This document shows positions 1 to 6,765 of a DNA stretch of 24,183 bases, in pieces. The notes below the pieces were generated by a model. That model worked only from the letters and a program-made list of their open reading frames with translations, searched no databases and was not told the DNA's origin. Source of the stretch: DATHVI01 sp035461385 (GTDB lineage: Bacteria; Actinomycetota; Thermoleophilia; Solirubrobacterales; 70-9); contig DATHVI010000147.1 in NCBI GenBank assembly GCA_035461385.1, positions 1-24,183 of the forward strand, read 5' to 3'. Position 1 is the first letter of the stretch; each line of letters opens with the position of its first letter. Made by a program: the position numbers and the translations under genes.

Positions 1-830
1 CGAACCTCATACCGGGTGACACCAACGGCGTCCTCGACGTCTTCGTCCACGACCTGAGGACTCAGAAGACGAGGCGGGTGAGCGTGCGCTCGAACGGCAG
101 GCAGGGCGGGGCGCGCAGCTCCTCGGCCTCGATCTCCGCCAACGGGCGGCGGGTCGCGTTCCAATCGCGCGCCTCCCTGACCCGGCGAGCGCGCAACGGC
201 ACCGACGACGTCTTCGTCCGCAACCTGAACACGAACAGGACGCGGCTGGTCAGCGCTAAGGAGGGCGGGGCCGGAGCGGGAGGCGGGCGCCCCTCGATCT
301 CCGCCAACGGACGCCGAGTCACGTTCCACTCCAGTGGCCGCGGCCTGGCCTCGGGACCGCACCGCTCGTTCGACGTCTTCGTCCGCAACCTGAGGACGGG
401 CAACGCGCGACGGGTCGTTCCGGCGGGCCGACGGAAGGTCGTCTGGACCTCCGACCCGTCGATCTCCGCCAACGGCCGCCGGGTCGCGTTCGAGTCCCTG
501 GTCCGCGATCTCCCCGGCGATACCTACCGCGGCGAGAACGTCTTCGTCCACACTCTGAAGACCGCGCGGATGCGCTGGGTGTCCGTGGGCCTGGGAGGCG
601 TCGCCGGGAACTGCGAGAGCCGCCTTCCGTCGATCGCGCCCAACGGCCGTCGGGTCGGATTCCAGTCGTACTCCTCGAACCTGGTGCCCGGCGATGAGAA
701 CGACGACTGGGACGTGTTCGTCCGGAACCTGCGCCGAGGGACCACGGAGCGGGTGAGCGCGGCCCACGACGGCGGCGACTCGAACGGCCCGAGCGGCCTC
801 GACTGGGTCTTCGATCGAGGATGCCTGTAG
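1..830 (+). CDS. PD40/TolB-like beta-propeller repeat protein, 3' part (start outside window)
   Basis: The frame is already open at base 3 and runs to TAG at 828-830, so only the C-terminal ~275 residues are present. It reads as successive ~55-57 residue units, each with a strand motif close to 'SISANGRRVAF(Q/E/H)S', then an acidic loop and 'DVFVRNL.T...R.VS'. The first unit visible begins 'NLIPGDTNGVLDVFVHDL', typical of the WD40-like PD40 repeat family (TolB-like propellers). At least four units are visible; the last has 'SIAPNGRRVGFQS'. Such proteins are usually secreted or periplasmic propellers of unknown ligand, but the signal peptide would lie upstream of the window. No catalytic motif is visible and I assign no function beyond the fold. 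The gene ends convergently, 30 bases from the next gene's stop. A GTG at 78 is in frame but lies inside a repeat, so it is not the true start. Confidence 0.85.
   Translation, partial: NLIPGDTNGVLDVFVHDLRTQKTRRVSVRSNGRQGGARSSSASISANGRRVAFQSRASLTRRARNGTDDVFVRNLNTNRTRLVSAKEGGAGAGGGRPSISANGRRVTFHSSGRGLASGPHRSFDVFVRNLRTGNARRVVPAGRRKVVWTSDPSISANGRRVAFESLVRDLPGDTYRGENVFVHTLKTARMRWVSVGLGGVAGNCESRLPSIAPNGRRVGFQSYSSNLVPGDENDDWDVFVRNLRRGTTERVSAAHDGGDSNGPSGLDWVFDRGCL
131..800 (+). repeat. Tandem ~165-171 bp coding repeats (propeller blades)
   Basis: The 15-mer GATCTCCGCCAACGG occurs at 131-145, 296-310 and 461-475 (165-base period), with a diverged copy at 632-646 (171 bases on). Each is followed by 'gtcgcgttcca'-like sequence and, later in the unit, 'gacgtcttcgtcc'. 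The conservation is visible at nucleotide level as well as in protein, as expected for blades that expand by recombination. Confidence 0.75.
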
Positions 831-860
831 TTGAACGCGCGCGGGATGAACGTGGCCCCG

Positions 861-1928
861 CTACGCCGGCGCTTCGACGCCCGCCACCGCCGCGAGGCGC
901 TCGATCGTGTGCAGGCGCTGGGCCCGGTCGAGGTGGACCGGCCAGGCGATCAGCCGGTCGACGCCGGCGGCGGCGAGGCGCTCGAGCCGCGCCGCCACGT
1001 CGTCCTCGCTGCCGACCAGCGAAGTGACTTCGACGAGCTCGTCGGGGATCGCCGCATAGGCCTCGTCGCGCTTGCCGTCGAGGTAGAGCGTCTGGACCCG
1101 GTCGGCGGCGTCGCCGAAGCCGAAGCGGTGGGCGAGGTTGACGTAGAAGTTCTTCTCGCGGCTGCCCATCCCGCCGAGGTAGAGCATGAGCCCGGCGCGA
1201 ACGACGTTGCGAGCGGCTTCGAGGTCGCCGTCGATCGCCACCTGCATCGCAGGCGAGACCTCGAACTGCTCGCGCGAGCGCCCGCCCCTCTCGAGCCCGG
1301 CCTCGATGTGCTCGCCCCAGGTCTCCGTGAATGCGTCGGCGCTGAAGAAGATCGGGATCCAGCCGTCGCAGATCTCGGCCGCCATCTCGACCGACTTGCG
1401 GCCGATCGCGCCGACGAAGATCGGGATCTCGTTGCGGAGCGGGTGGAAGTTGAGCTTCAGCGGCTTGCCCTGCCCGGTGCCGCCGTCGACTGGCAGCTTG
1501 TAGTGCTCGCCCTGGTATTCGAGGCGATCCTCGCGCGCGATGATCATGCGCACGATCTCGATGTACTCGCGGGTCCTCCCCCACGGCTTCGGATACGGGA
1601 CCCCGTACCAGCCCTCGGAGACCTGCGGCCCCGAGGGGCCGAAGCCGAAGATGAACCGGCCGCCCGAGAGCATGTCGATCGTCGCCCCGGCCATCGCCGC
1701 CGCGGCCGGGGGCCTCGCGGGGACCTGCATGATCGCGGCGCCGAGCTCGATCGTCTCGGTCTGCGGGACGAGCCAGGCGAGCACGCTGACCGCGTCCGAG
1801 CCGTACGACTCCGCGACCCAGACCGAGTCGAACCCCGCCGCCTCGGCGGCGCGAACGATCTCGACAGCGTCGTCTCCTTGCGGCCCGATCCCCCAGTAGC
1901 CGAGGTTGAGTCCGAGCTGGAGCGGCAC
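861..1928 (-). CDS. LLM-class (luciferase-like) oxidoreductase, probably F420-dependent
   Basis: A TIM-barrel oxidoreductase of the bacterial luciferase-like superfamily, about 355 residues. N-terminal 'LQLGLNLGYWG', then 'GFDSVWVAESYGSDA', 'LGAAIMQVPARPPAAAAM', 'GRFIFGFGPSGPQVSEGWYG' and 'PIFVGAIGRKSVEMAAEICDGWIP' match the actinobacterial F420-dependent subgroup (Rv3520c-like). Members transfer hydride from reduced F420 to, or oxidise, small substrates that are mostly unknown. The frame is open to a GTG at 1946 (361 residues). I prefer GTG at 1928, giving 'MPLQLGLNLGYWG', because homologues begin near there and a TACGGT -10-like hexamer ends 6 bases before it, with no Shine-Dalgarno sequence, suggesting a leaderless mRNA. 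It is monocistronic: a convergent neighbour lies downstream and the ArsR gene lies upstream with a ~110-base gap. Substrate cannot be deduced. Confidence 0.88.
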   Translation of the reverse strand: MPLQLGLNLGYWGIGPQGDDAVEIVRAAEAAGFDSVWVAESYGSDAVSVLAWLVPQTETIELGAAIMQVPARPPAAAAMAGATIDMLSGGRFIFGFGPSGPQVSEGWYGVPYPKPWGRTREYIEIVRMIIAREDRLEYQGEHYKLPVDGGTGQGKPLKLNFHPLRNEIPIFVGAIGRKSVEMAAEICDGWIPIFFSADAFTETWGEHIEAGLERGGRSREQFEVSPAMQVAIDGDLEAARNVVRAGLMLYLGGMGSREKNFYVNLAHRFGFGDAADRVQTLYLDGKRDEAYAAIPDELVEVTSLVGSEDDVAARLERLAAAGVDRLIAWPVHLDRAQRLHTIERLAAVAGVEAPA

Positions 1929-2037
1929 ACGGGCACCGTACCCCACCCGGGTCGAACGGGCGGCCGAGCGCGACCTCAGCGGCGACGCGGCGCGATCGGC
2001 CGGGCGCAGCCGGGGGCGTGCCCGGAAGAGTCGTCGG

Positions 2038-2367
2038 TCATCGGCGCGTCGCGCGACTCGAGAGCTGGCGCTCGAGGGCGGCGAGCCGCCCGTCCCACTC
2101 GCTGCCGACCGATGCCATCCAGGTGACCGCGTCCGAGAGCGGAGCCGGGGTCAGCCGGTAGCGCACCTCGCGCCCGTCGCGCCGGGCAGCGACGAGGCCG
2201 GCCTCGGCGAGCAGGGCGAGGTGCTTGCTCACGGCCTGACGGCTGATCGGGAGCTCGCGCGCGAGCGCGCTCGCGCTCACCTCGCCGCGCTCGCCGACCA
2301 GCGCCAGCAGCCGTCGCCGGGTCGAGTCGGAGAGGGCCCCGAACACCGCGTCGGCGCGGGCGGTCAT
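2038..2367 (-). CDS. ArsR-family winged-helix regulator
   Basis: A 109-residue protein starting 'MTARADAVFGALSDSTRRRLLALVGERGEVSASALA..'. The central helix-turn-helix is 'LARELPISRQAVSKHLALLAEAGLV' (about residues 35-59), followed by the wing 'RRDGREVRYRLTP'. There are no cysteine metal-site motifs in the recognition helix, so metal sensing is unlikely. It belongs to the ArsR subgroup normally paired with an AHSA1/SRPBCC gene. The start ATG shares its A with the upstream gene's TGA stop (base 2367), so translation is coupled. Two near-identical palindromes in the operon promoter (2813-2828 and 2839-2854) are the probable autoregulatory operators. The effector is unknown. Confidence 0.9.
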   Translation of the reverse strand: MTARADAVFGALSDSTRRRLLALVGERGEVSASALARELPISRQAVSKHLALLAEAGLVAARRDGREVRYRLTPAPLSDAVTWMASVGSEWDGRLAALERQLSSRATRR

Positions 2368-2762
2368 CAGCGCATCGCCATGCCCGCCGCAGCCCGCATC
2401 TCCGGCGCCGGCGGCCCGGCGGACCACAGCACCTCGAGGCCGCGGTCGAGCGTGGCGAGCGGGCGCGACTCGGTGATCGTGATCGTCGTCTCGCCGTCGG
2501 TGTCGTCGACGCCGATCTCGACCCGGGTCGCGGGGGCGCCGTCCTCGGACCACCAGAACGCGAGCGCCCTGCCCTCGTCGACCTCCTCGACGAACCCCTC
2601 CCGCTCGCGGCCGTCGGGCGTCCGGACGGCGAGATCGCCCCCGGGACTGAGGTCGGCCTCGACCTCGCCGAGCCATCCCGCCAGCAGCTCGGGATCGGTA
2701 GGCGACTCCCAGACCTCTTCGGCCGGCGCGTCAACGGTGAGGGTGCGCTCGATCGTCTCCAT
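2367..2762 (-). CDS. SRPBCC (AHSA1/START-like) domain protein, first gene of ArsR operon
   Basis: A 131-residue single-domain protein. 'METIERTLTVDAPAEEVWE..TDPELLAGWLGEVEADLSPGGDLAVRTPDGREREGFVEEVDEGRALAFWW' is the typical AHSA1/SRPBCC pattern: beta strand, 'AP.E.VW', W/L cluster, 'G.V.EV.....L.F.W'. The fold has a deep hydrophobic pocket for ligand or lipid binding; the function in ArsR pairs is generally unknown. The start at 2762 is fixed by AGGAGG at 2777-2772 (minus strand), 9 bases upstream; the frame remains open to 2816, but that would remove the ribosome site. It lies directly upstream of and overlaps the ArsR gene by one base, so the two form one transcription unit, divergent from clpP. 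Confidence 0.88.
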   Translation of the reverse strand: METIERTLTVDAPAEEVWESPTDPELLAGWLGEVEADLSPGGDLAVRTPDGREREGFVEEVDEGRALAFWWSEDGAPATRVEIGVDDTDGETTITITESRPLATLDRGLEVLWSAGPPAPEMRAAAGMAMR

Positions 2763-2812
2763 TCGGGGATGCCTCCTCTTCGCTGCTTTCTGGTACCGAG
2801 GCCGAGAATACT

Positions 2813-2854
2813 GCAACCGTTCGGTTGCGCTAGTATCCGCAACCGAATGGTTGC
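2813..2854. promoter_or_regulatory. Divergent promoter with two matching palindromic operators (SRPBCC-arsR / clpP)
   Basis: Two 16-base palindromes, GCAACCGTTCGGTTGC (2813-2828) and GCAACCGAATGGTTGC (2839-2854), share the half-site GCAACC..GGTTGC and are spaced 26 bases start to start (about 2.5 helical turns). Between them are overlapping -10-like hexamers: TAGTAT (2831-2836) reading towards clpP and GATACT (2837-2832) reading towards the SRPBCC gene. Palindromes of the CAACC-N4-GGTTG type are what I expect for ArsR proteins paired with SRPBCC genes. The second palindrome contains the clpP ATG (2847). No good -35 is visible for either direction. Confidence 0.72.
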
Positions 2855-3785
2855 ACTACCGATGGTGATCGAGCAGACCCCGCGCGGCGACCGATCGTTC
2901 GACATCTACTCGCGGCTGCTCAACGAAAGGATCGTCTTCGTCGGCCAGCAGATCGACGACGAGCTCGCGAACGGCGTCGTCGCCCAGCTCCTGCACCTCG
3001 AGTCGTCCGACCCCGACCGCGACATCGACCTCTACGTCAACAGCCCCGGCGGCTCGCTCTACGCCGGCCTCGCGATCTACGACGCGATCCAGTACGTCGC
3101 CTGCGATGTGCGGACGATCTGCTACGGGATCGCGATGTCGGCGGGCTCGCTGATCGTCGCCGGCGGCGCCGCCGGGAAGCGGCTGGCGCTGCCGAACGCG
3201 CGGATCCTCATCCACCAGCCGACCTCGGGCTTCCAGGGCCAGACGAGCGATATCGAGATTCACGCCCGCGAGGTGCTCGAGCTTCGCCAGCAGGTCGAGG
3301 AGATCTACTCCCGTCATACCGGCCAGGACACCGGCCGGATCCACGACGACTCCGAGCGCGACCGCTTCTTCACCCCCGAGCAGGCAGCCGAATACGGGCT
3401 GATCGACCGGGTGATCGAGGCGCGCGAGCTCCAGCGGCGATCGACCGGGTTGGCTCCGACGGCTGACCGGCGGCGACGATCTCAGCGCAGCGGCGTCGAG
3501 TCGATCCGCTCGAGCAGCGCCGCGACCGACTCGAAGACGTCGACCGCGCCGGCGTCGCGGAGCTCGCCCTCGCCGAAGCCGCCGGTGAGGACGGCGACGG
3601 TCTTCAGCTCCGCCCGCGCCGCGGCCTGGATGTCCCAGGTCGTATCGCCGACCATCACCCCGCTGAGGTCGCCGGCCTTGTCGAGCGCGGCGCCGACCAG
3701 GTCGGGCGCGGGCTTGGTCGCCGCGACGTCAGCCGACGTCGTCCACGCGTCGGCGAGGTCGCGGGCGTCGAGGAGATCGAGGTAG
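2847..3785 (+). CDS. clpP: ATP-dependent Clp protease proteolytic subunit, with unusual C-terminal read-through
   Basis: ClpP is the serine peptidase tetradecamer that degrades unfolded substrates handed over by ClpX/ClpC ATPases in the cytosol. 'MVIEQTPRGDRSFDIYSRLLNERIVFVG' is the canonical N-terminus. The catalytic triad is complete: Ser98 in 'GIAMSAGS', His123 in 'ILIHQP', Asp172 in 'ERDRFF'; 'VNSPGGSLYAG' and 'GQTSDIEIHAREVL' are also present. Homology ends near residue 200 ('LIDRVIEAREL'), but the frame has no stop until 3785. It therefore adds ~110 low-complexity Arg/Ser/Ala-rich residues lying antisense to the HAD gene. I choose ATG 2847 (another in-frame ATG is at 2862). There is no Shine-Dalgarno sequence, and TAGTAT ends 10 bases before the ATG, suggesting a leaderless transcript. 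Family members are usually ~195-215 residues, so the tail is odd: a lost stop or a sequencing error is possible. Confidence 0.92.
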   Translation: MVALPMVIEQTPRGDRSFDIYSRLLNERIVFVGQQIDDELANGVVAQLLHLESSDPDRDIDLYVNSPGGSLYAGLAIYDAIQYVACDVRTICYGIAMSAGSLIVAGGAAGKRLALPNARILIHQPTSGFQGQTSDIEIHAREVLELRQQVEEIYSRHTGQDTGRIHDDSERDRFFTPEQAAEYGLIDRVIEARELQRRSTGLAPTADRRRRSQRSGVESIRSSSAATDSKTSTAPASRSSPSPKPPVRTATVFSSARAAAWMSQVVSPTITPLRSPALSSAAPTRSGAGLVAATSADVVHASARSRASRRSR

Positions 3786-4132
3786 TGATCGACCTCGTCG
3801 GCCTTCGCCGAGCTCGCGAGGACGACGGTGTGCCCGCGCTCCTTGAGCTCGGCGATCAGCTCCCGGGCGCCCTCGAGCGGACGGACCTCGTCGATCATCT
3901 CCGCATACAGGCGGCCCTCGGCCTCGCGGATCGAGTCACCCTGGCTCTCCTCGACCTCGCGCCCGGCGACCGCGCCGACGAGCTGGTCGCCGCCCATCCC
4001 GACGTGGCGGTGGATCCGCCATGCCGGAGGCGAGACGCCGTGCTCGCGGAACGCCCGGTACCAGGCGAGCGCGTGGTGGTAGTTGGTGTCGACGAGGGTG
4101 CCGTCGATGTCGAGGATTGCCGCCAGGCCCAC
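3482..4132 (-). CDS. HAD-superfamily hydrolase (phosphoglycolate phosphatase/beta-phosphoglucomutase-like)
   Basis: A 216-residue HAD subfamily-I enzyme with all four motifs: motif I 'LDIDGTLVDT' (nucleophile Asp8, acid/base Asp10), motif II 'VLASSAK' (Ser107), motif III Lys140 ('AATKPAPD'), motif IV 'VGDTTWD' (Asp163, Asp167). An alpha-helical C1 cap lies between motifs I and II ('HVGMGGDQLVGAV..'), as in Gph/PgmB-type phosphatases. It probably hydrolyses a small phosphate ester; the substrate cannot be read from sequence. The start is GTG 4132 without an obvious Shine-Dalgarno sequence. It lies 50 bases after the binding-protein gene of the ABC operon on the same strand and might be co-transcribed with it. 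Its last ~300 coding bases overlap, antisense, the read-through tail of clpP. Confidence 0.88.
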   Translation of the reverse strand: MGLAAILDIDGTLVDTNYHHALAWYRAFREHGVSPPAWRIHRHVGMGGDQLVGAVAGREVEESQGDSIREAEGRLYAEMIDEVRPLEGARELIAELKERGHTVVLASSAKADEVDHYLDLLDARDLADAWTTSADVAATKPAPDLVGAALDKAGDLSGVMVGDTTWDIQAAARAELKTVAVLTGGFGEGELRDAGAVDVFESVAALLERIDSTPLR

Positions 4133-4182
4133 GGGGTCCGGTTACCCCGGGGCCCGACGAGCAACCGGCCGCCTCGACCCGG

Positions 4183-5169
4183 CTACTCGACGTAGCCGAA
4201 CTCCTCGAGGTACGCGCGGGCGGCATCGGCCGGATCCTCCTGGTCGACGTCGACCCGTGCGTTCAGCTCCTGCATCACCTCGAGGCTGAGGTTCTCCTGG
4301 ACCCGCTCGACGACCTCGCCGAAGTCCGGGCCGGCGGCCTCGACCGTCTCCTGGTTCGCGATCAGGAGCACGTTCCCGGCCGGGAGCACGGCGCGATCGT
4401 CCTCGAGGATCGTGTAGGTCTCGGAGTCGGTTGAGAGCTGGGCGTCGGTGGTGAACAGGATCGACAGGTCGGCGTCGCCCTGGTCGAGGACCTCGTATCG
4501 CAGCCCGATGTCGACCGGAGTGAAGCGGCGGAACTCGAGGCCGTAGTTCTGCTCGAGCCCGACGAGGCAGTCGATCCGCTGGCGGCACTCGGGGGACCCA
4601 GCGAGGACGAGGTCCTGCGAGACCCCCTCGAGGTCGGAGATCGAGCTCACGCCGAGGTCCTCGGCGGTCGAGGTGAGGAGGCCGACCGCGTTCGCGCTCG
4701 AGAACGGCGTCGGCGGGAACGCCTGGAGGCCGAGGTCGGCGAAGTCCTCCCGGGTCTCCTCGTAGGCCTGCTGGGCATCGCTCGGCACTTCCTCGGGCGC
4801 GAGCTCGAAGAACGAGGTCAGTGCGGTCGACGTGTACTCGGGGTAGGCGTCGACCTCGCCGTCGCGAAGCGCCCGCAGCGCGATCTGCTCGGAGCCGAGG
4901 TTGAGGTCGGTGCTGACGTCGTAGCCGGCAGCCTCGAGCGCCTGGGCGTAGATCTCGCCGAGGATGAACTGCTCGGTGAAGTTCTTCGAGCCGATCGTCA
5001 GCGAAACCTCGCCGTTGTCGGGATTCGACTCGATCAGCGTCGACGACTCGCCGCCGTCGGCGTCGCCGCCGTCGCCGCCGTCGTCGTCGCCGCCGCAGGC
5101 GGCAGCTCCGATCGCGAGCGCGAGGGCGGCGAGCAAAGCGAGCGGGGCGCGGAGGGCATGAGTGCTCAT
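4183..5169 (-). CDS. Glycine betaine/choline-type ABC transporter substrate-binding lipoprotein
   Basis: A 328-residue OpuAC/ProX-family binding protein. It has a lipoprotein signal peptide with positive N-terminus, hydrophobic run 'APLALLAALALAIGAAAC', and lipobox cysteine Cys25. A Gly/Asp-rich linker follows, then the mature domain starting 'VSLTIGSKNFTEQFILGEIYAQALEAAGYDV', where 'SKNFTEQ' is the hallmark of the quaternary-amine binding family. 'LRALRDGEVDAYPEYTSTAL' is also typical. It is anchored outside the membrane and delivers osmoprotectant or choline-like ligands to the permeases encoded upstream. The ATG at 5169 is preceded by a good ribosome site (GAGAGGA). It is the last gene of the ABC operon, separated from permease 2 by 94 bases, which could hold a separate promoter; a TAGGAT hexamer is present there on this strand. 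The exact ligand is uncertain. Confidence 0.9.
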   Translation of the reverse strand: MSTHALRAPLALLAALALAIGAAACGGDDDGGDGGDADGGESSTLIESNPDNGEVSLTIGSKNFTEQFILGEIYAQALEAAGYDVSTDLNLGSEQIALRALRDGEVDAYPEYTSTALTSFFELAPEEVPSDAQQAYEETREDFADLGLQAFPPTPFSSANAVGLLTSTAEDLGVSSISDLEGVSQDLVLAGSPECRQRIDCLVGLEQNYGLEFRRFTPVDIGLRYEVLDQGDADLSILFTTDAQLSTDSETYTILEDDRAVLPAGNVLLIANQETVEAAGPDFGEVVERVQENLSLEVMQELNARVDVDQEDPADAARAYLEEFGYVE

Positions 5170-5263
5170 CGAACGTGTCCTCTCTCTGGACTGGTCGGGA
5201 ACGCGCCGGGCGAGCCGGCGGGACGAAGGGCCATGATCCTAGGCGGATCGTCCGGACGGCGTC

Positions 5264-5989
5264 TCATGTCCGAGCGGCGACGGCGCGCTGCACCCGGACG
5301 CCCTTCGGGGTCAGCGCGGTCTGGACAGCAGACAGCACGAGCTCGACCGCGATCGCGAGCAGCGCGACGAGGATCGCCCCGGCGAGCACCCCCTCGTCGC
5401 CGTAGACGTTGCGGGCGAGGATGAAGTCGCCGAGGGTGACGACCCCGGCGAGCGGCGCGATCGTCGCCGTCGCGATGACGTTGATCGCGGCGGTCCTGAC
5501 GCCGGTGATGATCGTCGGCGCGGCGAGCGGCAGCTCGACGCGCAGCGCCACCTGGAGCTCGCTCATCCCGACGCCGCGTGCGGCGTCGGTCGCGTCGCGG
5601 TCGACCTGGCGGATGCCGACGAACGTGTTCGTGAGGATCGGCGGGATCGCGAGCACGACGAGGGCGATCGTCACGTTGAGGAAGCCGACGCCGACGAACG
5701 CGACCAGGAACGCGATCAACGCCAGCTCGGGGATCGCCCGGCCGGCGTTGCCGATCCCGACCGCGAGCAGCTCGGCCCGGCCGCCGTGGCCGAGGTAGAG
5801 GCCGACCGGTAGGGCGAGCGCGATGCCGCCCGCCATCGCCGCGCCTGAGAGCTTCAGGTGCTCGAACGTGAGCTCGCCGACCTGACCGAGGCCGCCGACT
5901 TCCGTGCCGCCGCCGAACGACGGGCGCGGCGTGAAGATGAACTCGACCGCACCGGCGAACGCATCGAGGACGGCGAGCGGGAGGGTCAT
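5264..5989 (-). CDS. ABC transporter permease (OpuC/ProW family), second permease
   Basis: A 241-residue membrane protein with about five to six hydrophobic segments and the permease cytoplasmic EAA loop 'DAARGVGMSELQVALRVELPLAAPTI' (about residues 135-160), which docks on the ATPase. 'AGRAIPELALIAFLV' and 'PPILTNTFVGIRQVD' match the glycine betaine/choline permease family. The N-terminal ~45 residues carry 'FIFTPRPSFGGG..VGGLGQVGELTFEHLKLS', a periplasmic segment before the first permease helices. ATG 5989 overlaps the preceding stop (ATGA, 4 bases), so it is translationally coupled to permease 1. Together they form a heterodimeric channel. Confidence 0.9.
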   Translation of the reverse strand: MTLPLAVLDAFAGAVEFIFTPRPSFGGGTEVGGLGQVGELTFEHLKLSGAAMAGGIALALPVGLYLGHGGRAELLAVGIGNAGRAIPELALIAFLVAFVGVGFLNVTIALVVLAIPPILTNTFVGIRQVDRDATDAARGVGMSELQVALRVELPLAAPTIITGVRTAAINVIATATIAPLAGVVTLGDFILARNVYGDEGVLAGAILVALLAIAVELVLSAVQTALTPKGVRVQRAVAART

Positions 5990-6765
5990 GCCCGCTCCGA
6001 TCCGAGCGCCCGCAGCCGCCTCAGGCGCGGGCCCCGCGCCGAGCTCGTGCCCGCGGCGAGCCGCCATCGTCCCAGCCGCCGCTGGACCGCGAGCAGGACC
6101 AGGTCGAAGGCCACCGCCATCGCGACCAAGAGGGTGAACGCGACCACGATCCCGGTCCGGAAGGTGATGTTCGAGCCGGAGATGATCTCGTTGCCGAGCC
6201 CGCCGGCGCCGGCGAACACGGCGAGGCTCGCGAGCGCGACCGTGGTCACCATCGCCACCCGCACGCCGGCGACGATCTCCGGCAGCGCAAGCGGCAGCTC
6301 GATTCGCCACAACAGCTGGCGATCGGTCATCCCCATCCCCCGACCCGCGTCCTTGGCGTCGGCGGGAACGTTCGCGAGCCCGGCGACGATGTTGCGGTAG
6401 ATGATCTGGAGCGTGTAGGCGGTCAGCGCGATGATCGCGGTCAGGTTGCCGCGACCGGTGATCGGCAGCAGCAGGAAGAAGAACGCGAGGCTGGGGATCG
6501 TGTAGAGGACCCCAGTCGCGCCGATGAACGGCGGCACCAGCCACCGGGCGCGGTGCGAGGCGACCGCCATCGCGAACGCGATCGCAAACCCGAGCGCGAC
6601 CGAGACCGCGACGAGGTAGGCGTGCTCAAGCGTCGGGGTGACGTAGCGGTCGGCGTTCTCGATCACCCAGCCGGCGCAGAAGGCGCCGTTGTCGCGGATG
6701 CAGTCCGAGTCCGATCGGTCGCGGAAGAAGTCGGAGCCGGCCTGGGCGAGAGTGGCCGCGGTCAC
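5986..6765 (-). CDS. ABC transporter permease (OpuC/ProW family), first permease
   Basis: A 259-residue inner-membrane permease. After a polar N-terminus, 'THREE-stage' family features follow: 'LEHAYLVAVSVALGFAIAFA', 'VLYTIPSLAFFFLLLP' (the conserved IPSLA helix), 'YTLQIIYRNIVAGL', and the EAA loop 'DAGRGMGMTDRQLLWRIELPLALPEI'. It ends in an Arg-rich cytoplasmic tail ('RGPRLRRLRALGSERA'). The start is GTG 6765, overlapping the ATPase stop by 4 bases (GTGA). The stop overlaps the next ATG by 4 bases. It is a paralogue of the second permease; the two probably pair as OpuCB/OpuCD do in known transporters. The N-terminus contains two cysteines (about residues 22 and 30) in a segment I cannot explain. 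Confidence 0.9.
   Translation of the reverse strand: MTAATLAQAGSDFFRDRSDSDCIRDNGAFCAGWVIENADRYVTPTLEHAYLVAVSVALGFAIAFAMAVASHRARWLVPPFIGATGVLYTIPSLAFFFLLLPITGRGNLTAIIALTAYTLQIIYRNIVAGLANVPADAKDAGRGMGMTDRQLLWRIELPLALPEIVAGVRVAMVTTVALASLAVFAGAGGLGNEIISGSNITFRTGIVVAFTLLVAMAVAFDLVLLAVQRRLGRWRLAAGTSSARGPRLRRLRALGSERA

Noticed and set aside
1540..1545. Other TGATCA hexamers (1540-1545, about 12411, 16653-16658, about 24101)
   Set aside because: They lie inside coding sequence in GC-rich context without the ATTTGATCA extension or nearby promoter elements, so I did not count them as regulator sites.
2769..2846. Upstream extension of the clpP frame to a start at 2769
   Set aside because: It would translate through the operators and both -10 boxes, and the extra residues do not resemble ClpP N-termini.
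4132..4149. Hairpin CGGGGT-ccggtt-ACCCCG at the HAD gene start
   Set aside because: Only six pairs, no U-run on either strand, and it overlaps the GTG start; expected by chance in GC-rich sequence.
5170..5263. Possible riboswitch or promoter in the 94-base gap before the ABC binding-protein gene
   Set aside because: Only a ribosome site, a TAGGAT hexamer and short imperfect repeats are visible; no -35 and no known riboswitch core could be recognised.
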